From: Nocardioides cavernaquae
GTDB lineage: Bacteria; Actinomycetota; Actinomycetes; Propionibacteriales; Nocardioidaceae
DNA length: 64,000 nt
Direction of reading: 5' to 3'
Assembly: GCF_003600895.1 (NCBI RefSeq)
Contig: NZ_QYRP01000002.1
Span: 1,612,001 to 1,676,000, forward strand
Shown here: in pieces, positions 44,938 through 53,684 of the stretch
Layout of the letters: every line of letters starts with the position of its first letter
Numbering within the stretch: position 1 is the first letter of the stretch
The notes under the pieces: generated by a model
Told to the model about the DNA's origin: nothing
Seen by the model: the letters and a program-made list of their open reading frames with translations, nothing else
Database searches by the model: none
Translations under genes and position numbers: made by a program

Positions 44938-46058
44938 GCCAGGTCGGCGTGCAGGTCGACCATCGCGTCGATCGTGGCCGACCACGGGAACTGCTCGGCG
45001 CGGGACCGTGCGGCCGCCCGACGGGCGGCGACGTTGCGCGACGCCAGCCGCAGCACGGCGTCGGCCAGCGAGGCCGGATCGGGGTCGCCCCAGGCTCCCG
45101 AGGTCATGTCGATGAGCTCGCTCGCGCCGCCCGTCCGGGCGGTGACGACCGGCGTGCCGCAGGCGAGCGCTTCGAGCACAGCGAGCCCGAAGGTCTCGCC
45201 CGGGCAGACGGAGAGGGCGATGTCGGCGGCAGCGATGCGCCGGGCGAGCTCGGCGCGACCGGCGACGTGGCCGTGGAAGCGGACCGGTGCGTTGCCGGCG
45301 ATCTCCTCGAGCTCGTGGCGGTGCGGGCCCTGGCCGAAGACGTCGAGCACGACAGGTACGCCGCGGCGGTGCAGCTCGACAGCGGTCGCGACCGCCAGGT
45401 GGGGGGACTTCTCGCGGGAGAGCCGCCCGACGTGGACGAGCTTCAACGGCCGGTCGCCGCCGCGACCGGAGGCGGACAGGACCGTGCCGCCGATGACCGG
45501 GGCCGGACGGAAGGTTTCCAGGTCGACGCCGAGCGGGACCTGCACGACCGGGGTGTCGGACGCAGCGGCGGCTTTCGCGAACTCGCGGCGGGCATAGCGG
45601 GAGGTCACCACGACTGCGTCGAACTGCCGGACCAGCACGCGGTTCCACAGGCCGATCGAGACCTTCGCGCCGGTGTCGAGACCGGTCCGCATCGCCAGCA
45701 TGTCGTCGAGCCGCTCGTGGCTGAAGAGCACCGAGGCGACGTCATTGCGGCGGGCCCAGCGAGCGACCGGCAGCAGCGTCGCCTTGTCGTTGATCTCGAC
45801 CGACGTCGGACCGAACTCCTCGAGCGCATCGATGACGCGCCACGGCTCCACGATCAGCCGGTAGCCACCGCCCACACGGGGGGCGCGCAGCTGGACGACG
45901 ACGCCGTCCTCGGTCTCGAGCCGCTTGTCGACCGGGCCGGGCACCACGAGGAGTCGCTCAGCGCCCGCGGCGACGTACCCGGATCCGAGTGCCGCCACCG
46001 CGGTCTTCATTCCCCCGGACGAGGGACCGATGAAGTTGGCGAGCTGGGCGATGCGCAT
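44871..46058 (-). CDS. GT4 (GT-B fold) glycosyltransferase
   Basis: Retaining GT-B glycosyltransferase (395 aa). N-terminal domain with SGGMKTAVAAL; C-terminal donor-binding domain with VHVGRLSREKSPHLAV, FHGHVAGRAELARRIAAADI and the EX7E motif CPGETFGLAVLEALACGTPV. Cytoplasmic or membrane-peripheral. The acceptor is unknown; similar enzymes work on lipids or trehalose-type glycans. Stop TAG at 44871-44873 lies inside ald, a tail-to-tail overlap of 67 bases. Confidence 0.85.
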   Translation of the reverse strand: MRIAQLANFIGPSSGGMKTAVAALGSGYVAAGAERLLVVPGPVDKRLETEDGVVVQLRAPRVGGGYRLIVEPWRVIDALEEFGPTSVEINDKATLLPVARWARRNDVASVLFSHERLDDMLAMRTGLDTGAKVSIGLWNRVLVRQFDAVVVTSRYARREFAKAAAASDTPVVQVPLGVDLETFRPAPVIGGTVLSASGRGGDRPLKLVHVGRLSREKSPHLAVATAVELHRRGVPVVLDVFGQGPHRHELEEIAGNAPVRFHGHVAGRAELARRIAAADIALSVCPGETFGLAVLEALACGTPVVTARTGGASELIDMTSGAWGDPDPASLADAVLRLASRNVAARRAAARSRAEQFPWSATIDAMVDLHADLAQADNTSARGVLGSWWASPTGA

Positions 46059-46197
46059 GACTTCGATGATGACTCGCTCTCATGAACGGATGGTGAGGTG
46101 AGGGTTGCCCGCGCATGGCCACCCTCCCGATCTGCGGCCGCCATCTGCGCCAGCCGATCGCGCAAGGGTTGTTGACCCGCGCGGCAGACTTGGCCAC

Positions 46198-47190
46198 ATG
46201 AGCAATGCGGAGCAGGACCCGGGCGAGATCGTGTGCAGCGAGACCCCGGGCGGTCCCGGGGTTGAGGTGATCGTTCCCCGCGACGTACCCCTCGGCGGGC
46301 TCCGCGCCATGAACGTACGACGCACGTTGCCCTCGCGCGGCCGGACCCTGATCGGGGCCTGGTGCTTCGCGGACCACTACGGTCCCGACGAGGTGGAGGA
46401 CACCGGCGGCATGGTCGTGACTCCGCACCCGCACACCGGCCTGTCCACGGTGAGCTGGCTCTTCACCGGTGAGGTCGAGCACCGCGACTCGGTCGGCACG
46501 GTGGCGATGGTCCGTCCCGGCGAGGTCAACCTGATGACCGCCGGACACGGCATCAGCCACTCGGAGATCTCCACGGCGGGCACGACGACGCTCCACGGCG
46601 TACAACTCTGGCTGGCCCTGCCCGACTCCGCACGAGACACGGCTCCGGGGTTCGCGCACCACGCGCCGCCGCTGGTGAGCGGGGAGGGCTGGGAGGCGCG
46701 CGTCTTCCTCGGCTCGCTGCTCGGAGACACCTCGCCGGTCTTCACCCACACCCCGGTGCTCGGCGCGGAGATCCTGCTCGCGAAGGGTGCGTCGATGACC
46801 TTCGACGTCGACCCGTCGTTCGAGCACGGGCTACTGGTCGACTTGGGGCCGGTCTCGTTCGTGGGCCAGGACCTCAAGCCCGCCGAGCTGGGCTACCTCG
46901 CTCCGGGTTGCTCGACGGTGACCATCACGGCCCACGACGACGCGCGGGTGGTGCTCCTCGGCGGTCCGCCGTTCGGCGAGTCGCTGGTCATGTGGTGGAA
47001 CTTCGTCGGCCGCACCCACGAGGAGATCGTGGAGTACCGCACCGAGTGGCAGGCGCAGCTCACGCGCGACGGCGCGATCGTGCCCGACAGCCAGCAGGTG
47101 GCCCCGGGCCGCTTCGGTGTGGTCATCGACGACCACACCCCGCCGATCCCCGCGCCCCCGCTCCCGAACCTCCGCCTCAGGTCCCGCTGA
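46198..47190 (+). CDS. Pirin family protein
   Basis: Bicupin protein (330 aa). Metal-binding residues of pirin are present: PHPHTGLSTVSWLFTGEVEH and GHGISHSE. The C-terminal cupin is followed by FGESLVMWWNFVGRTHEEI, well conserved in pirins. Some members have quercetinase activity or act as redox-sensing regulators; the role here is open. ATG 46198 chosen because family sequence begins soon after and nothing conserved lies upstream. Monocistronic. Confidence 0.88.
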   Translation: MSNAEQDPGEIVCSETPGGPGVEVIVPRDVPLGGLRAMNVRRTLPSRGRTLIGAWCFADHYGPDEVEDTGGMVVTPHPHTGLSTVSWLFTGEVEHRDSVGTVAMVRPGEVNLMTAGHGISHSEISTAGTTTLHGVQLWLALPDSARDTAPGFAHHAPPLVSGEGWEARVFLGSLLGDTSPVFTHTPVLGAEILLAKGASMTFDVDPSFEHGLLVDLGPVSFVGQDLKPAELGYLAPGCSTVTITAHDDARVVLLGGPPFGESLVMWWNFVGRTHEEIVEYRTEWQAQLTRDGAIVPDSQQVAPGRFGVVIDDHTPPIPAPPLPNLRLRSR

Positions 47191-47307
47191 CCACCAACCC
47201 GCGATAGTGGGCGGGGTCAGCCGAGGACTAGCGGGCACTATTTCTTCGCCAGCCCGCCGCGGGCATCCGACCTGGGCCAGCAGGACGTCAACTGCCAAGA
47301 TGTGCGC

Positions 47308-47943
47308 ATGTCAGAGGGAGGCGGTCCAGAAGGAGTCGGCGTGCTCGTCGGCGAGGACGGACTCGCGCGCTGCCCGTGGGCTGCGGAGCCGGGGGAGATG
47401 CGCGACTACCACGACACCGAGTGGGGAGTGCCTGTCGTGGGGGAGAGCGCACTGTTCGAGCGGCTCACCCTCGAGGCGTTCCAGTCCGGCCTGAGCTGGG
47501 CCACGATCCTGCGCAAGCGGCCCGCGTTCCGTGAGGTCTTCGACGGGTTCGACGTCGACCGCATCGCGTCGTACGACGGGGCGAAGCGCGACGCCCTGCT
47601 CGCCGACGCCCGCATCGTGCGCAACCGCGCCAAGGTCGACGCGACGATCACCAATGCCCGGGCCACCGTCGCACTCCGCGGCGCCGGCCCCGAGGGAAGC
47701 CTGGAGTCGCTGATCCGTGCGAGCGCGCCCGTCCCGGGTCCCGCGCCCGTCACCACCACGGACCTCGTCCCGAGCTCACCCGAGTCGCTCGCGCTGAGCA
47801 AGCTGCTCAAGAAGCGCGGGTTCTCGTTCGTCGGACCGACCACGCTCTACGCGCTGTGGGAGGCACTCGGCCTCGTCGACACCCACCTCGCCGGTTGCCA
47901 CCGCCGCGGCATCGCTGCGCTGACCGCGGGCACTGACACATGA
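47308..47943 (+). CDS. tag: DNA-3-methyladenine glycosylase I
   Basis: Base-excision enzyme removing 3-methyladenine from DNA (211 aa). Conserved blocks: RCPWA, DYHDTEWGVP, LTLEAFQSGLSWATILRKR, FVGPTTLYALWEALGLV and the terminal zinc-type H-x-x-x-C (HLAGCHRR). ATG 47308 preferred (CAAGAT lies six bases before, fitting a leaderless start); GTG 47302 is an alternative. Its TGA overlaps the ATG of the LrgA-like gene, so repair enzyme and holin-like proteins are co-translated. Confidence 0.93.
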   Translation: MSEGGGPEGVGVLVGEDGLARCPWAAEPGEMRDYHDTEWGVPVVGESALFERLTLEAFQSGLSWATILRKRPAFREVFDGFDVDRIASYDGAKRDALLADARIVRNRAKVDATITNARATVALRGAGPEGSLESLIRASAPVPGPAPVTTTDLVPSSPESLALSKLLKKRGFSFVGPTTLYALWEALGLVDTHLAGCHRRGIAALTAGTDT

Positions 47944-48290
47944 TCAACGGACTCCTCTGGCTGCTGCTGTGCCAGCTCGTCGGGGAGGTCGTCGTGCGCA
48001 CCACCGGCCTCCCGCTGCCGGGCCCCGTGCTGGGCATGGTCATCCTCTTCGCGCTGCTCCAGCTCCGCCGGCCGCCACGCGAGGCCAACGTCTTCCGCAC
48101 TTCGGATGCGCTGCTCAAGCACCTGCAGCTGCTCTTCATCCCGGCCGGCGTCGGCGTGATCACCCTGCTCGGCGTGATCGGCGACCACCCGCTCCCGCTG
48201 GTCGGCGCGCTGCTGATCTCCTGGGTCGCCGGCCTGGTCACCGTCGGCTGGCTCGTGACGCTCCTCCTCGGCAAGGCGGCGACGCGATGA
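47940..48290 (+). CDS. lrgA: CidA/LrgA family holin-like protein
   Basis: Small membrane protein (116 aa, four helices) of the CidA/LrgA family. Family pattern: LLCQLVGEVVVRTTGLPLPG followed by VLGMVILFALL, and HLQLLFIPAGVGVITL. Together with LrgB it controls murein hydrolase activity or metabolite export (pyruvate/3-hydroxypropionate in some bacteria). ATGA overlaps on both sides tie it to tag and lrgB. Confidence 0.9.
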   Translation: MINGLLWLLLCQLVGEVVVRTTGLPLPGPVLGMVILFALLQLRRPPREANVFRTSDALLKHLQLLFIPAGVGVITLLGVIGDHPLPLVGALLISWVAGLVTVGWLVTLLLGKAATR

Positions 48291-48991
48291 GCGAGACGCT
48301 GGACTGGTTGCGCACCTCGCCCCTGCTCGGGATCTTCCTGACCCTGCTCGGCTACCGCCTCGGCCTCGAGGTGCGACGGCTCAGCCGCGACCACGCCCTC
48401 GCGCAGCCGGTGTTGATCGCCATCGTCTTCATCGGTGTCGCCCTCGAGCTGCTCGACGTCGACTACTCCGACTACTCCGAGGGCGCCGGCATCATCGGCT
48501 TCTTCCTCGGCCCCGCGACCGTGGCTCTCGCCGTACCCCTCCACCGCCAGGCCCATCACCTCGGCCGCATGTTCGTGCCCATGCTGATCGCACTGCCGGT
48601 CGGTGCCGTGGTCAGCATCGTCACCGGGGTCCTGGCGGTCCGGGTGCTCGGCGGCGACCGGGTGCTCGAGCTGACGATGGCGCCCAAGGCAGCGACCACC
48701 CCGGTGAGCCTCGCGGTCTCGGACACGATCGGTGGCCTGTCCTCGCTCACTGCGGTCCTCGCGATCGTGGTCGGCATCATCGGTGCGGTCGCCGCGCCTG
48801 CGGTCCTCACTGCCGCGCGCGTGCGTGACCGGCGCGCTCGCGGCCTGGCCATCGGTGCGGTCAGCCACGGCATCGGTACGTCGAGGGCACTGCGGGAGGA
48901 CGCCACCGAAGGCGCCTTCTCGGGTCTGTCGATGGGCATCACCGCCTTGCTGATCAGCGCACTCGTGCCAGTGGTGCTGCACTTCCTCTGA
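48287..48991 (+). CDS. lrgB: CidB/LrgB family protein
   Basis: LrgB-type membrane protein (234 aa, about seven helices). Conserved FFLGPATVALAVPLHRQ, APKAATTPVSLAVSDTIGG and the C-terminal GAVSHGIGTSRALREDATEGAFSGLSMG (shown in parts). ATG 48287 overlaps the lrgA stop; longer upstream frame belongs to lrgA DNA. Pairs with LrgA. Confidence 0.92.
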   Translation: MSETLDWLRTSPLLGIFLTLLGYRLGLEVRRLSRDHALAQPVLIAIVFIGVALELLDVDYSDYSEGAGIIGFFLGPATVALAVPLHRQAHHLGRMFVPMLIALPVGAVVSIVTGVLAVRVLGGDRVLELTMAPKAATTPVSLAVSDTIGGLSSLTAVLAIVVGIIGAVAAPAVLTAARVRDRRARGLAIGAVSHGIGTSRALREDATEGAFSGLSMGITALLISALVPVVLHFL

Positions 48992-49032
48992 CCCTCCGTC
49001 AGATCGTTCAGCGGAAGGACTAACCTCGGCCC

Positions 49033-50433
49033 ATGAGTCGTGTGCATGCCTTCACGGACGACGCGCTGGCGGACCATGACGCCGTCGCCCTCGCCGGTCT
49101 GCTGGCCTCGAGCCAGGTCTCGCCCTCCGAGCTCCGCGATGCGGTGGTCGCCCGGCTGCAGGTGGTCGAGCCGGTGCTCAACGGCCTGGCCCACCCCGCC
49201 TTCGATGCCGGCGACGGCGAGCCGCCGACGGGCTTCTTCGGCGGCCTGCCGACCTTCATCAAGGACAACTGCGACGTCGCCGGCATGCCGACGCTGCAGG
49301 GCACGGACGCCTTCGTGGGCAGGCCCAAGGCGACCGACGGTGAGCTCACGCGCATGTTCCGCGCGACGGGCCTTCAGCCGATCGGCAAGACCCGGCTCTC
49401 GGAGTTCGGATTCAGCGCCTCGGCGGAGCACCCGCGCCTCGGGCCGGTCCGCAACCCCTGGGACACCACGCGCAGCTCGGGTGCGTCCTCGGCCGGCTCC
49501 GCGGCGTACGTCGCTGCGGGTGTCGTCCCGTTGGCCCACGCCAACGACGGCGGTGGTTCGATCCGCATCCCGGCCGCCGCGTGCGGCCTGGTCGGGCTCA
49601 AGCCCACGCGCAACCGGACGCTCCAGGACAAGATGATGCGCGAGATCCCGGTGCGCATCGTCGCCGACGGCGTGGTCACGCGCAGCGTCCGCGACACGGC
49701 GGCGTTCTTCCGCGAGGCCGAGCTGGTCTGGCGCAACCCGGGCCTGCGGCCGGTCGGCGACGTCACCGAGCCGGTGCGTGGCCGGCTGAAGATCGCTGTG
49801 GTCACCAGCTCCATCGACCGCGACGCCACCCCGGACGTGCGCGAGCAGACGCTCAAGACCGCCGGACTGCTGGAGGAGCTCGGGCACCACGTCGAGGAGA
49901 TCGACCCGCCGGTGCCCGCGAGCCTTCCCGACGACTTCCTCCTCTACTGGTCCTTGCTTGCCCTCGGCGTGGTCCGCACCGGGAGGCTGCGGTTCGGCAG
50001 GTCGTTCGACATCTCGCGGCTCGACAACCTGACGCGGGGGCTCGAGCGCCACGCGCTGCGCAACATCCACCGCACGGGACCCGCGATCGCCCGGCTGGCA
50101 GCGAGCAGCCGCTCGGCGGCCAGGGTCTTCCGCCAGTACGACGTCGTGCTGACGCCCGCCGTGGCGGCCCCGACGCCGGTGATCGGTGAGCTCGACCCGG
50201 CGCTGCCCTACGAGACCCTGAAGGAGCGGCTGCTCGACTGGGTCGCCTTCACTCCGCTGCAGAACGCGACCGGCACGCCTGCCCTGTCGCTCCCGCTGGC
50301 GAACACCGTCGACGGCATGCCGCTCGGCATGATGTTCGGTGCGGGCGCCGGGCGCGATGCCCTGCTGCTCGCCCTCGGGCTCGAGCTCGAGGCGGCGCGG
50401 CCCTTCGCCCGCATCCAGGGTCCGGTGTGCTGA
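49033..50433 (+). CDS. Amidase-signature family hydrolase
   Basis: Amidase (466 aa) with the Ser-cisSer-Lys triad: Lys in PTFIKDNCDV (about residue 77), cis-Ser in SSGASSAGSAAYVAAG (about 155), nucleophile Ser in NDGGGSIRIPAAACG (about 175). Substrate cannot be told; it is related to 6-aminohexanoate-cyclic-dimer hydrolase-like and general amidases. TAACCT (49021-49026) six bases before the ATG suggests a leaderless transcript. Four bases separate it from folP2. Confidence 0.85.
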   Translation: MSRVHAFTDDALADHDAVALAGLLASSQVSPSELRDAVVARLQVVEPVLNGLAHPAFDAGDGEPPTGFFGGLPTFIKDNCDVAGMPTLQGTDAFVGRPKATDGELTRMFRATGLQPIGKTRLSEFGFSASAEHPRLGPVRNPWDTTRSSGASSAGSAAYVAAGVVPLAHANDGGGSIRIPAAACGLVGLKPTRNRTLQDKMMREIPVRIVADGVVTRSVRDTAAFFREAELVWRNPGLRPVGDVTEPVRGRLKIAVVTSSIDRDATPDVREQTLKTAGLLEELGHHVEEIDPPVPASLPDDFLLYWSLLALGVVRTGRLRFGRSFDISRLDNLTRGLERHALRNIHRTGPAIARLAASSRSAARVFRQYDVVLTPAVAAPTPVIGELDPALPYETLKERLLDWVAFTPLQNATGTPALSLPLANTVDGMPLGMMFGAGAGRDALLLALGLELEAARPFARIQGPVC

Positions 50434-50437
50434 GCGC

Positions 50438-51298
50438 GTGTTGAGGCTGGGCCGCCACACCTTTCCGGACGACCGCCTGCTCGTCATGGCGATCGTCAAC
50501 CGGACCCGTGACTCGTTCTACGACAACGGCGCCACCTACGCGGAGGATGCCGCGCTCGAGCGGGTCCGGGCGGTTGTCGCGGACGGCGCCGAGATCGTCG
50601 ACATCGGGGGCGTGAAGGCAGGACCCGGTGACGTCGTCGACGTCACCGAGGAGCTGCAGCGCACCGTCGGGTTCGTGGCCCGGGTCCGCGACGAGTTCCC
50701 CGACATCGTGATCTCGGTCGACACCTGGCGTTCCGAGGTCGGACGTGCGGTCTGCGAGGCGGGGGCCGACCTGCTCAACGACGCCTGGGGTGGCCACGAT
50801 CCGGGCCTGGTCGAGGTCGCCGCAGAGCACGGCGCGGCGTACATCTGCACCCACACCAACGGCGCCACCCCGCGCCAGCCTCCCCACCGCGTGTCGTACG
50901 CCGATGTCGTGCGTGCCGCGATCGACGACACCGTGGCGCTGGCCAACCGCGCACTTGCGGCCGGCGTGGCACGCGAGTCGCTGCTGATCGACCCGGCCCA
51001 CGACTTCGAGAAGACCACCTGGCACAGCCTGGAGATCACTCGCCGCCTCGACGAGATGGTCGGCACGGGCTGGCCGGTGCTGGTCTCGCTGAGCAACAAG
51101 GACTTCGTGGGGGAGACCCTCGACCTGCCGACCAGCGAGCGCCTCACGGGCACGCTGGCCGCCACCGCGATCGCTGCGTGGCACGGCGCCCGGGTCTACC
51201 GCGTGCACGAGGTGCGCGAGACCCGCCAGGTGCTCGACATGGTCGCCTCGATCCAGGGCATCCGCCCGCCCGCCCGCACGACGAGGGCACTCGCGTGA
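50438..51298 (+). CDS. folP2: FolP2-type dihydropteroate synthase homologue
   Basis: TIM-barrel DHPS family protein (286 aa) very like mycobacterial FolP2 (Rv1207). It has MAIVNRTRDSFYDNGATY where true DHPS has NVTPDSF, and GGVKAGPGDVVDV in place of the GGESTRPG loop; SLSNKDFVGETLD replaces the SRK region. FolP2 proteins lack normal DHPS activity, so this is probably not the folate enzyme itself; a role in glycan or cofactor metabolism is unproven. GTG 50438 is the first start after the amidase stop. Stop overlaps the next gene (GTGA). Confidence 0.87.
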   Translation: MLRLGRHTFPDDRLLVMAIVNRTRDSFYDNGATYAEDAALERVRAVVADGAEIVDIGGVKAGPGDVVDVTEELQRTVGFVARVRDEFPDIVISVDTWRSEVGRAVCEAGADLLNDAWGGHDPGLVEVAAEHGAAYICTHTNGATPRQPPHRVSYADVVRAAIDDTVALANRALAAGVARESLLIDPAHDFEKTTWHSLEITRRLDEMVGTGWPVLVSLSNKDFVGETLDLPTSERLTGTLAATAIAAWHGARVYRVHEVRETRQVLDMVASIQGIRPPARTTRALA

Positions 51299-51984
51299 TC
51301 TTCCGGGAACGCATCCGCAGCCGGACGTCGCGACTATCGGACGGGATCATCGGAATCGCGTTCGTGCCGATGACTCCGCTGATGTTCCGGCATCTCTCAG
51401 GCACCGCTGATCCGCTCGAAGAGGCTCGGGCGGCGGCAGTCGCGGCAGTGGGCGGAACGTGCGCGGGTGCGCTGGACGTCGTGGTGCTCTGCCCGGTCGG
51501 CGGCCGTGAGGCTCCCGGTGACTGGCGCGATCCATCGCGCTCGGGCGCCGTGCATGGCGAGCCCCGGTCACTCGCCGAGCAGGTGGGTGGGCACCTGCTC
51601 GATCTCGCAGGAGTGGATCTCCCGGTCCGATACGTCGAGTGCACAGACGGCGAACCCATGTCCGACTTCCTCGACCTTCTGGCTCCGACCTGCGAGACGG
51701 CAGTGATCGTCCTCGGCGACGGTGCTGCAGCGCGGAGCCAGGGGGCTCCGGGTCATATCGACGAGCGCTCGTTCGCTTTCGACGACGCCGTTGCCGCGAG
51801 CCTGGAGTCTGGCGATGGCGAGAGCCTGGCAGGTCTCGACGCCACCTTGGCGGTCGAGCTCATGGTTACTGGACGCCACACGTGGCCAGTGATTGGCTGG
51901 CTCGTTCCGCGTGGGTCGGGCTGGCTGGGCTGGCGCGGGGACCCGCTCGGCCTGACCTACTTCGTCGCCGTCTGGCGTCCTTGA
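51295..51984 (+). CDS. LigB-like/Rv2728c-like protein of unknown function
   Basis: 229 aa protein of the actinobacterial group annotated as class III extradiol-dioxygenase-like. Seen: GIAFVPMTPLMFRHLSG near the N-terminus, then VIVLGDGAA, APGHIDERSFAFDDAVAASL, LDATLAVELMVTGRHTWPV. The iron-binding histidines of real dioxygenases are not evident, so catalysis is doubtful. GTG start in an overlap with folP2. The third-position GC is visibly lower than in the neighbouring genes. Function unknown. Confidence 0.6.
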   Translation: MIFRERIRSRTSRLSDGIIGIAFVPMTPLMFRHLSGTADPLEEARAAAVAAVGGTCAGALDVVVLCPVGGREAPGDWRDPSRSGAVHGEPRSLAEQVGGHLLDLAGVDLPVRYVECTDGEPMSDFLDLLAPTCETAVIVLGDGAAARSQGAPGHIDERSFAFDDAVAASLESGDGESLAGLDATLAVELMVTGRHTWPVIGWLVPRGSGWLGWRGDPLGLTYFVAVWRP

Positions 51985-52076
51985 GGACAGCTCCGCAACT
52001 GGTCTCAAGTGACACCCCGAAACAAACCCTCCTGAGCGTGAAATTGGCTGTGTGAGGCTCATCATCGGGACTCGAT

Positions 52077-52105
52077 TTTGCGCGCCGGTTGGCGGTCTGT
52101 AATGT
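52077..52105 (+). promoter_or_regulatory. Promoter of the tRNA-Thr/tRNA-Met/rpmG unit
   Basis: TTTGCG (52077-52082), 17 bases, TAATGT (52100-52105), 11 bases before tRNA-Thr. The AT-rich hexamers stand out in this GC-rich sequence. Confidence 0.65.
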
Positions 52106-52116
52106 TCTCCCTCGTT

Positions 52117-52188
<72 letters not shown>

Positions 52189-52240
52189 CTGAGATACGGA
52201 GGGCCTGTCGCGAGAGCGGCGGGACCGCCTGATTCTCCGT

Positions 52241-52317
52241 GGCGGGGTAGCTCAGGTGGTTAGAGCGCACGACTCATAATCGTGAGGTCGCGGGTTCGAT
52301 CCCCGCCCCCGCTACCA
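52241..52317 (+). tRNA. tRNA-Met (CAT), elongator type
   Basis: 77 bases including an encoded CCA; acceptor GGCGGGG/CCCCGCT, anticodon stem CACGA/TCGTG with loop CTCATAA (anticodon CAT), T-arm GCGGG-TTCGATC-CCCGC. The first acceptor pair is G-U, not the C-A mismatch of initiator tRNA, so elongator Met (an Ile-CAT tRNA cannot be fully excluded). Confidence 0.93.
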
Positions 52318-52367
52318 CCAGCACATTCCAGCTTCACAGCAGCACCACCCAGACCGAAGGACTCCCA

Positions 52368-52538
52368 GTGGCCAGCAAGAGCAGCGACGTTCGCCCCAAG
52401 ATCACGCTCGCGTGCGTGGACTGCAAGGAGCGCAACTACATCACCAAGAAGAACCGTCGGAACGACCCCGACCGCATGGAGCTGAAGAAGTTCTGCCCGC
52501 GCTGCCGCACTCACACTGCGCACCGCGAGACCCGCTGA
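52368..52538 (+). CDS. rpmG: 50S ribosomal protein L33
   Basis: 56-residue ribosomal protein, zinc-ribbon form: CVDC and CPRC with the typical [24 protein letters not shown] centre and final HRETR. GTG start at 52368. Co-transcribed with the two tRNAs upstream, an order widely kept in actinobacteria. A hairpin terminator follows. Confidence 0.95.
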   Translation: MASKSSDVRPKITLACVDCKERNYITKKNRRNDPDRMELKKFCPRCRTHTAHRETR

Positions 52539-52559
52539 CACCAGCGGCACCCAGACACC

Positions 52560-52597
52560 GCGAGGGCGGCCACCCGGCAACGGGCGGTCGCCCTCGC
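52560..52597 (+). terminator. Terminator after rpmG
   Basis: GCGAGGGCG (52560-52568) pairs with CGCCCTCGC (52589-52597), with further internal pairing CCCG/CGGG. It separates rpmG from the murB promoter. Confidence 0.75.
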
Positions 52598-52623
52598 GCC
52601 ATTTCGCAATCCTCTGGACCGGA

Positions 52624-52629
52624 TAGGTT
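52624..52629 (+). promoter_or_regulatory. Leaderless -10 element of murB
   Basis: TAGGTT (52624-52629) ends seven bases before the GTG at 52637, the spacing expected when transcription begins at the start codon. The -35 region (ATTTCG at 52601) is weak. Confidence 0.5.
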
Positions 52630-52636
52630 GACCCGT

Positions 52637-53683
52637 GTGCTCCTGAGTGACCTCACCACCCTCCGCCTCGGCGGCCCCGCAGCGTCGTACGTCGAGGCGA
52701 CCACCGAGGCCGAGCTCGTCGAGGCCGTGAGCAGCGCAGACGCCGCCGGCACCCCGGTGCTCCTCGTGGCGGGCGGGAGCAACCTGGTCGTCGCGGACGA
52801 GGGTTTCCCGGGCGTCGTCATCAAGGTCGCGACCGCCGGCGTCCGCAGCGACGTGGAGGCCTGTCACGGCCCCAGCTGCAGCGGCGCGATGGTCACCGTG
52901 GCGGCCGGTGAGGACTGGGACGCGTTCGTCGCGCGGGCCGTCGCCAGCGAGTGGGTCGGCATCGAGGCGCTCAGCGGCATCCCGGGCGCCGTCGGCTCCA
53001 CGCCGATCCAGAACGTCGGCGCCTACGGCCAGGAGGTCGCCGACACCATCGCCAGCGTCCGCGTGTGGGACCGCCGGCTGCGTGGCATCCGCACCTTCAC
53101 CGCGTCCGAGTGCGGCTTCGGCTACCGGCACAGCCGGTTCAAGGCCGACCCGGCGCGCCACGTCGTCCTCGACGTCACCTTCCAGCTGCGCTGCGGCACT
53201 CTCGGCGCCCCGGTGAGGTACGCCGAGCTGGCCCGAGCGCTCGGCGTCGAGCAGGGCGATCGCGCCCCGCTCGCCGAGGTACGCCGCGAGGTGATCGCCC
53301 TGCGGCGCAGCAAGGGCATGGTGCTCGACGCGACCGACCATGACACCTGGAGCGCCGGGTCGTTCTTCACCAACCCTCACCTGAGTGCCGAGCAGTCGGC
53401 CGCGCTGCCGGATGACGCCCCGCGCTACCCGCAGCCCGACGGCACCGTGAAGTCGAGCGCGGCCTGGTTGATCGAGCGCGCAGGCTTCGCCAAGGGCTAT
53501 GGCCTGGACCTCAACGGGGGGCGCGTGAGCCTGTCCACCAAGCACACGCTCGCGCTGACCAACCGCGGCAACGGCACCACCGAGGAACTGCTGGCGCTGG
53601 CGCGAGAGATCCGTGACGGGGTCGAGAAGGCCTTCGGCGTCGCGCTGGTCAACGAGCCGGTGGCCGTCGGCGTCGCGCTCTGA
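52637..53683 (+). CDS. murB: UDP-N-acetylenolpyruvoylglucosamine reductase
   Basis: FAD-dependent enzyme (348 aa) reducing the enolpyruvyl group to form UDP-N-acetylmuramate in cell-wall synthesis. Visible: TTLRLGG, VAGGSNLVVADEGFPGVVI (FAD site), GIPGAVGSTPIQNVGAYGQE, the substrate-binding GYRHSRFK, catalytic Ser in SAGSFFTNP and a C-terminal NEPVAVG Glu. GTG 52637 is chosen from the TAGGTT-N7 promoter; TTG 52628 would overlap it. It directly follows rpmG; the MaoC-type dehydratase genes often found between them elsewhere are absent. Confidence 0.94.
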   Translation: MLLSDLTTLRLGGPAASYVEATTEAELVEAVSSADAAGTPVLLVAGGSNLVVADEGFPGVVIKVATAGVRSDVEACHGPSCSGAMVTVAAGEDWDAFVARAVASEWVGIEALSGIPGAVGSTPIQNVGAYGQEVADTIASVRVWDRRLRGIRTFTASECGFGYRHSRFKADPARHVVLDVTFQLRCGTLGAPVRYAELARALGVEQGDRAPLAEVRREVIALRRSKGMVLDATDHDTWSAGSFFTNPHLSAEQSAALPDDAPRYPQPDGTVKSSAAWLIERAGFAKGYGLDLNGGRVSLSTKHTLALTNRGNGTTEELLALAREIRDGVEKAFGVALVNEPVAVGVAL

Positions 53684-53684
53684 C

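Noticed and set aside
52241..52317. Initiator tRNA-Met
   Set aside because: It lacks the C-A mismatch at the first acceptor pair that marks initiator tRNAs.
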